Of a DNA stretch of 11,149 bases, positions 7,692-11,149 are shown in pieces (position 1 is the stretch's first letter; each line of letters starts with the position of its first letter). The notes below the pieces were generated by a model that worked only from the letters and a program-made list of their open reading frames with translations, was not told the origin of the DNA and did not search any database. Position numbers and translations under genes: made by a program. Origin of the DNA: UBA4661 sp002405405 (GTDB taxonomy: Bacteria > Bacteroidota > Ignavibacteria > Kapaibacteriales > UBA4661); NCBI GenBank assembly GCA_036847245.1, contig DAIUAL010000106.1, forward strand, positions 1 to 11,149, in the 5' to 3' direction.

Positions 7692-7844
7692 CAAAGAAGT
7701 TGCGTGGTGGGACAGATAAGACATTAAATCTTTTTCCAAAGCAATCAGGTAGTTTCGCGAATATATGAAGTACGTAATGTGAACAGATCTTTTAGAAAGC
7801 TTAGTCTGGTACGACAGTCATGCAGAGAAAAAGGTGAAAAGTAT

Positions 7845-7873
7845 TTGATATTGTTAGGAATCCTTACTATATT
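7845..7873 (+). promoter_or_regulatory. Candidate promoter of the thioredoxin-like gene with palindromic spacer
   Basis: TTGATA (7845-7850) and TATATT (7868-7873) are separated by 17 bases, a good sigma70-type arrangement. Measured for Bacteroidota, TTG and TATATTGC are 20 apart, also acceptable. Transcription would start near 7880, about 60 bases before the ATG. The spacer is almost entirely filled by the near-palindrome GTTAGGAATCCTTAC (7853-7867, one mismatched pair), a likely repressor site. Confidence 0.5.
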
Positions 7874-7941
7874 GCGTCCTATGAAAGCATTGCTACTGCA
7901 TTGTTATTCACAGTATTCTTTTCACATTTCCTACAAACCTT

Positions 7942-8175
7942 ATGGCACAATCCATATTTTACCATGCCGGATGCCCGGTTTGCGTGAGTGCTGAGCACGA
8001 TATTGTTGCTCTGATCGGCAAAAACAATGTTGATATTGTTCACTTGGGCGAACAAAAGAACAAAATTGCGGAAGCAGAAAGCAGGGGGGTCAAATCGGTT
8101 CCTGCCTTGATTACACCCAATGGCAATGTCCTGCACATCAATTTTGGTGCATCGCTTGCTGATGTTCGAGGATAA
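7942..8175 (+). CDS. Small thioredoxin/glutaredoxin-fold protein with CPVC active site
   Basis: This 77-residue cytoplasmic protein (no signal peptide) has a minimal glutaredoxin-like fold: first strand SIFYHAG, the redox motif CPVC at residues 11-14 at the start of helix 1, second strand VDIVHLG (30-36), a helix, the cis-proline motif VKSVPALI with Pro54, and a final strand pair including NVLHINFGASL. These placements match the active-site Cys and cis-Pro of the thioredoxin superfamily. It is likely a thiol-disulfide reductase or a thiol/persulfide carrier; the substrate is unknown. It is too short for a standard thioredoxin. The ATG at 7942 starts the first strand directly; no Shine-Dalgarno is seen. 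It has its own promoter and is closed by a strong terminator, so it is a single-gene transcript, with a MarR-type regulator gene immediately downstream. Confidence 0.85.
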   Translation: MAQSIFYHAGCPVCVSAEHDIVALIGKNNVDIVHLGEQKNKIAEAESRGVKSVPALITPNGNVLHINFGASLADVRG

Positions 8176-8208
8176 TACATCTTTGCTTCCCTCGAGTGGT
8201 CATTGAGT

Positions 8209-8256
8209 ATTCCCTGTAGTATGAGTTTTCTCTTCTACAGGGAATTATTGTTTTGA
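8209..8256 (+). terminator. Rho-independent terminator after the thioredoxin-like gene
   Basis: A perfect 11-base stem (8209-8219 with 8235-8245, arms ATTCCCTGTAG and CTACAGGGAAT) encloses a 15-base loop that can itself pair GAG with CTC around TTTT. It is followed by a T-rich run, TATTGTTTTG. It lies 33 bases after the stop codon and separates this gene from the MarR gene. The minus-strand side has no T-run, so it acts in one direction. Confidence 0.85.
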
Positions 8257-8342
8257 TGACAGAGAATGATTGTTTGTGATGTCCATGCAGAGAGTAATAG
8301 AAACATGGCATAGAAAAAAGGTATGTAATTTGGAGACATAGT

Positions 8343-9056
8343 ATGTCTTTAATGCAATATGTTTCCCCAAACAAGTACAGGTTCTCTAACAAACAATGGT
8401 TTTCTTTTTTTCGGTATTCTGTTCTTATGCATTCATCAGTGTCATCGTTTGATATTACCCGACAGCATTACAGTGTCGAGAGTAAAATTGTTGCCTCTTT
8501 AGAGCGCATATCGGAAGCTTTTCGTGTTTTGTTGTGGAACGAAAGCAAGGAGAATGCACTTAGTCCGATACAAATCCAGATCTTGATTTTTCTACTCTTT
8601 CATTCGGAAGAGCAGTCAAAAGTGAGCTATTTAGCGCGCGAGTTCAACATGACAAAGGCAACAATCAGCGATAGTGTCAAACTGCTTCTACAAAAAGGAT
8701 TGATACAAAAAATCGATGATCGCACCGATACGAGAAGTTATGTTATTGGCTTAACCCCTGAAGGTAGAAACATTGCGACAAAGTCTGCTGGCTTTGCTTT
8801 TTCTATTGAAAAACCCCTGCATTCACTCTCCGACCAGCAAAAAGAAACCATCCTTGTAGGATTGCTGAAACTCATTCAGGAATTACACCGTGCGGGTATT
8901 ATTACCATGCAGCGAATGTGTTTCACATGTTCTCATTATCGTGCACATGAGGGAGCGCATTTCTGTACACTTCTGCAATCCTCCTTGGCAACACACGAAT
9001 TGAGAGTAGATTGCCCCGAACACACAGAACTACCGAAAGAATCTTCAAAAACATAG
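8343..9056 (+). CDS. MarR-family transcriptional regulator with a four-cysteine C-terminal tail
   Basis: A 237-residue winged-helix regulator. The MarR core begins near residue 43: a dimerisation helix, then SYLAREFNMTKATISDSVKLL (about 95-115) as the DNA-reading helix-turn-helix, and KIDDRTDTRSYVIGLTPEG (123-141) as the wing, with the characteristic DxRxxR-like turn and LTPEG. After the last dimerisation helices a tail carries C193, C196, C208 and C224, spaced C-x2-C-x11-C-x15-C and ending in VDCPEH. That is a likely zinc or iron-sulfur site, and similar tails occur on other MarR proteins. It may sense metal, oxygen or thiol stress. A GGAG seven bases upstream supports the ATG at 8343, but the first about 40 residues are outside the family core. 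The ATG at 8427 (residue 29) is a possible alternative start. Target genes are unknown; the adjacent thioredoxin-like gene and the divergent efflux operon are candidates. Confidence 0.88.
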   Translation: MSLMQYVSPNKYRFSNKQWFSFFRYSVLMHSSVSSFDITRQHYSVESKIVASLERISEAFRVLLWNESKENALSPIQIQILIFLLFHSEEQSKVSYLAREFNMTKATISDSVKLLLQKGLIQKIDDRTDTRSYVIGLTPEGRNIATKSAGFAFSIEKPLHSLSDQQKETILVGLLKLIQELHRAGIITMQRMCFTCSHYRAHEGAHFCTLLQSSLATHELRVDCPEHTELPKESSKT

Positions 9057-9090
9057 CAGTGTACTCTCCTGCATTGCAGCTATACGCAAC

Positions 9091-10104
9091 TTATCGTAGT
9101 GTCGTACTCGTGAGCCATATACGCCAGTCGCTGACAACATTATCCCAATTGAAGATATCGTAATTTGGCTTGTTATCTTTTGTTAGAGGAAAAAAGTTGT
9201 GTTCCACGCCAATATATGCCTTGAACGTAAAATTATTTTTTCTCTTTCGCAGAAGATTGACTCGAAGCATGTCATTGTATGGCGAACTCCAGTCCTTTGT
9301 TCCGTAAGTCACCAACACCGGTATCTTCAATTTTTCTAAAAAGGGCAACATCGGTTCTGAAAATTCAAGTGTTGCTAAGTCCGGATCGCCATAGACAATG
9401 GTCTTTTTATGGTGTTTTGTACTAATATCCGACCAATGCTGTAGCATGTCTTCCCCATATCGAGTACTATCCGTGTCGGTTTCATAGGAGCGATTTCCTT
9501 CAATCATCGTCAGTATGCGTCCAGCGGGATTTCCTCCTGAATAAATTAAATGCGTGATATTGCTGAATGTACTTGCCATTTTTGCCGCGATAGTACTGCC
9601 CTCGGAATGTCCGGCAACAACAAGTTGTTTGGTAGAAACCCAAGGTAATGTTTGGAGCCATCGCAAAAGAGCAATATTTCGTGGAGCATAGTAGCTAAGG
9701 AGGTTGCGGTTAATGTAGCCCTTGGGAAAATTATTGGTGCTGTCAACGAATGTAAAGTTTGGTTTCAGTGTCGTAACATCGGCAATAAGTGGGATAGAGG
9801 GCTTGCTGATAATGACCACATGATAGGTCTGGGTAAGACTGTCGGGGGTGAAAGGAAATGTACCATAAGCATCATTCCCTCGATGCAGGATGAGGGGTAT
9901 TGGCAAACTTCCCTGACAAAAAAAGAACAGAGGTTTCCGAAGATATTCTTCGCCTTTTTTTGATTTGATGAGAATATCAATAGGATCTGTTTTGTATCGA
10001 AAAACAAGATGACGAAAGCCGAAATCTTCTGCTGATGTGGTCTGCCCGTATGCCAATGTGGTGGAAAATATCCACAAGAGAAAGATATACTTCGAGTCCT
10101 TCAT
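9091..10104 (-). CDS. Secreted alpha/beta hydrolase
   Basis: A 337-residue protein with an N-terminal signal peptide (MKDSKYIFLLWIFSTTLAYG, predicted cleavage before QTT at residue 21), so it acts in the periplasm or outside. The alpha/beta hydrolase fold is shown by the oxyanion region FFFCQGS (60-66), the nucleophile elbow GHSEGS with Ser167, a catalytic-acid loop TYGTKD with Asp271, and GVEHNFF with His302. A cap-like insertion lies between the first strands and the nucleophile. It is probably an esterase or peptidase-like hydrolase; the substrate is not evident. The start at 10104 was chosen because it opens the signal peptide; a TTG further upstream would add a polar extension. It lies 126 bases downstream of the sigma factor gene on the same strand, with a 13-base palindrome between. 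It runs convergently to the MarR gene with only 34 bases between their stops. Confidence 0.88.
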   Translation of the reverse strand: MKDSKYIFLLWIFSTTLAYGQTTSAEDFGFRHLVFRYKTDPIDILIKSKKGEEYLRKPLFFFCQGSLPIPLILHRGNDAYGTFPFTPDSLTQTYHVVIISKPSIPLIADVTTLKPNFTFVDSTNNFPKGYINRNLLSYYAPRNIALLRWLQTLPWVSTKQLVVAGHSEGSTIAAKMASTFSNITHLIYSGGNPAGRILTMIEGNRSYETDTDSTRYGEDMLQHWSDISTKHHKKTIVYGDPDLATLEFSEPMLPFLEKLKIPVLVTYGTKDWSSPYNDMLRVNLLRKRKNNFTFKAYIGVEHNFFPLTKDNKPNYDIFNWDNVVSDWRIWLTSTTLR

Positions 10105-10199
10105 TGCTGAGTGTGATGTATTCGATATGACGGTAACGATGTGATACACGTAACCTACAAAAGTTCTGCGCAAACAAGAAATATCTGCCGATGTGTAAT

Positions 10200-10212
10200 A
10201 ATGTTGAACATT
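10200..10212. promoter_or_regulatory. 13-base palindrome between the sigma factor and hydrolase genes
   Basis: AATGTTGAACATT is a perfect palindrome around a central base. It starts about 95 bases upstream of the hydrolase ATG and 18 bases after the sigma factor stop. It has no loop of useful size and no T-run, so it is not a terminator; an operator for the hydrolase gene is possible. No clear promoter elements were found with it. Confidence 0.3.
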
Positions 10213-10230
10213 GAGCCCCCTTACAGATAT

Positions 10231-11076
10231 TTACAAGATTACAGACCCGATGAGTGCATCGAGTTCTTGTTTGATTTGATATGGGCTGTCCAGAAATAAC
10301 TCCTTCATTCGGAATTGGACCGTATCGCTTACGTCGTTCTTATGTTGAATGACCCACTCGGAAACCTTATGAGTGTAATCACGGTTGAATTGCAGTTTTT
10401 GCTTGTCAACCACGCCATGTTGAATCATGATTTTTGTCTTTTTTGGACAACGACATGGGTTGGATGGGTTGATGATTCCACACTTTCCGGAAACGTAGTG
10501 GAGAAGATCCATTTTCGCACGATGAAGTTTCACACGGAAATTCACGGGTGAAATATCAAATATTAATGCACCTAGATTATGATCTGCACCAAAGATTTCA
10601 CCGATGATGTAGAGAAGTCTCTGCTCGCGATTTAAGCACATCAACATAGCCGTAGAACACAGAATGCGAACTTCTTCGATTTCGTGTTCACTGAAATCCG
10701 GCTCTTCATACATGATGTTCTCAGCATGATGTTCTATGGTTTGCACGTGTTTCTCCCACTGACGCTGAGGAGCATTCAAAAAGTGATTGACGACAATTCT
10801 GTAGAGCCATGTTCTGAATTGACTTCCTCCTTGAAATGTTTTAAGATGGGTAATAATCTTGATCAAAACATCTTGTGTTGCATCGAGAGCATCATCAGGG
10901 TGCAGATACATTCTAAGAGCGACATTATAGATAAAATCCTGATGACTTTTGATCAATTTTTCAAGACTGTGTCTATTGCCTTGCAATGCTTCTTGAATCA
11001 AAAGAATATCGCTTGCAGATTCATGATGTGATAATTCACGATCCGATAAATGTTGATTACCAATAGTTGTTTTCAT
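10231..11076 (-). CDS. ECF-type RNA polymerase sigma factor with cysteine-bearing C-terminal extension
   Basis: A 281-residue sigma-70 family protein, about 90 residues longer than a typical ECF sigma. Region 2 spans about 41-104: the acidic DALDATQDVLIKI segment matches the core-binding/-10 recognition helix, followed by FRTWLYRIVVNHFLN. Region 4 spans about 137-195: LNREQRLLYIIGEIFG, then the DISPVNFRVKLHRAKMDL helix-turn-helix. A linker of moderate length lies between them and there is no region 3. The extension starts with GKCGIINPSNPCRCPKKTK, giving C199-x8-C208-x-C210, a probable zinc or thiol site, and ends in about 65 charged residues. Such NPxNPCRC tails are known on a group of ECF sigmas and may replace a separate anti-sigma factor; none is seen nearby. 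The ATG at 11076 opens the protein. The hydrolase gene follows on the same strand and may be a target or co-transcribed. Confidence 0.88.
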   Translation of the reverse strand: MKTTIGNQHLSDRELSHHESASDILLIQEALQGNRHSLEKLIKSHQDFIYNVALRMYLHPDDALDATQDVLIKIITHLKTFQGGSQFRTWLYRIVVNHFLNAPQRQWEKHVQTIEHHAENIMYEEPDFSEHEIEEVRILCSTAMLMCLNREQRLLYIIGEIFGADHNLGALIFDISPVNFRVKLHRAKMDLLHYVSGKCGIINPSNPCRCPKKTKIMIQHGVVDKQKLQFNRDYTHKVSEWVIQHKNDVSDTVQFRMKELFLDSPYQIKQELDALIGSVIL

Positions 11077-11078
11077 GG

Positions 11079-11102
11079 GGTACTGACTAAAAAATGGTAC
11101 TG
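11079..11102. repeat. Direct repeat upstream of the sigma factor gene
   Basis: GGTACTG occurs at 11079-11085 and 11096-11102, a 17-base period just upstream of the sigma factor start. Tandem 7-base sites at about this spacing can be a regulator site or a coincidence. No promoter boxes are clear between here and the window edge. Confidence 0.25.
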
Positions 11103-11149
11103 CTACACAATGTATGATGAAAAGAAGCCGAGCGTAGGCGCATATTCAA

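Larger units (their letters stand above)
7570..7941. other. Divergent intergenic regulatory region between czcC and the thioredoxin-like gene
   Basis: These 372 bases carry no convincing gene; short open frames on both strands lack family features and ribosome-binding sites. The region holds a candidate czcC promoter with a palindrome at its start point, a candidate thioredoxin-gene promoter with a palindrome in its spacer, and two small perfect palindromes between them, TTCGCGAA at 7754-7761 and TACGTA at 7771-7776. Confidence 0.6.

Noticed and set aside
7779..7994. 71-codon open frame upstream of and overlapping the thioredoxin-like gene
   Set aside because: Its start lies upstream of the predicted promoter, it has no family resemblance, and it overlaps the CPVC-encoding part of the better gene.
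8200..8207. TCATTGAG, a partial second copy of the czcC palindrome core
   Set aside because: Only the eight central bases match and the outer bases break the symmetry; it lies between a stop codon and a terminator, not at a promoter.
8283..8308. CCATG/CATGG inverted repeat upstream of marR
   Set aside because: Five-base arms 16 bases apart are common by chance, and no convincing promoter elements surround them.
9069..9079. CTGCATTGCAG palindrome between the convergent marR and hydrolase genes
   Set aside because: It has five pairs with a one-base centre and no T-run, so it cannot act as an ordinary terminator and is short enough to be chance.

Overview
The window holds nine protein-coding genes, one of them cut by the left edge. 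I see no RNA genes, insertion sequences or CRISPR arrays. Several things point to the Bacteroidota/Chlorobiota (FCB) side of the Gram-negative bacteria: a tripartite envelope efflux system, moderate G+C, weak or absent Shine-Dalgarno sequences at most starts, and two intergenic matches to the Bacteroidota -7 promoter element TAnnTTTG. Placement below that level is not supported, and a few genes do have a good Shine-Dalgarno.

Left part, minus strand (1-1358): a family 2 glycosyltransferase of the polyprenyl-phosphate sugar transferase type, followed by the start of a polytopic membrane protein. Together they look like a two-gene module for lipid-linked sugar donor synthesis and its use at the membrane.

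Centre, minus strand (1536-7569): a heavy-metal efflux operon read right to left. The order is outer-membrane channel (czcC), periplasmic adaptor (czcB), RND proton/metal antiporter (czcA) and then a small histidine-rich PII-like protein. TM4 of the pump carries the DFG...D...E proton-relay pattern of the Zn/Co/Cd/Ni class. The periplasmic region lacks a methionine where the Cu/Ag pumps have theirs, so a divalent cation is the likelier substrate. A candidate promoter with a large palindrome sits ahead of czcC, and a hairpin touches the ribosome-binding site of the PII-like gene.

Right part: divergent from the efflux operon lie a small thioredoxin/glutaredoxin-fold protein (CPVC), with a good promoter and a strong terminator, and then a MarR-family regulator ending in a four-cysteine tail. 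Convergent to these, on the minus strand, are an ECF-type sigma factor with a cysteine-bearing C-terminal extension and a secreted alpha/beta hydrolase. The right half is therefore rich in candidate thiol or metal-responsive regulators next to a metal exporter. Whether they control it is inference. The strongest leads are the PII-like gene with its leader hairpin, the palindromes at the divergent promoters, and the two cysteine-tailed regulators.
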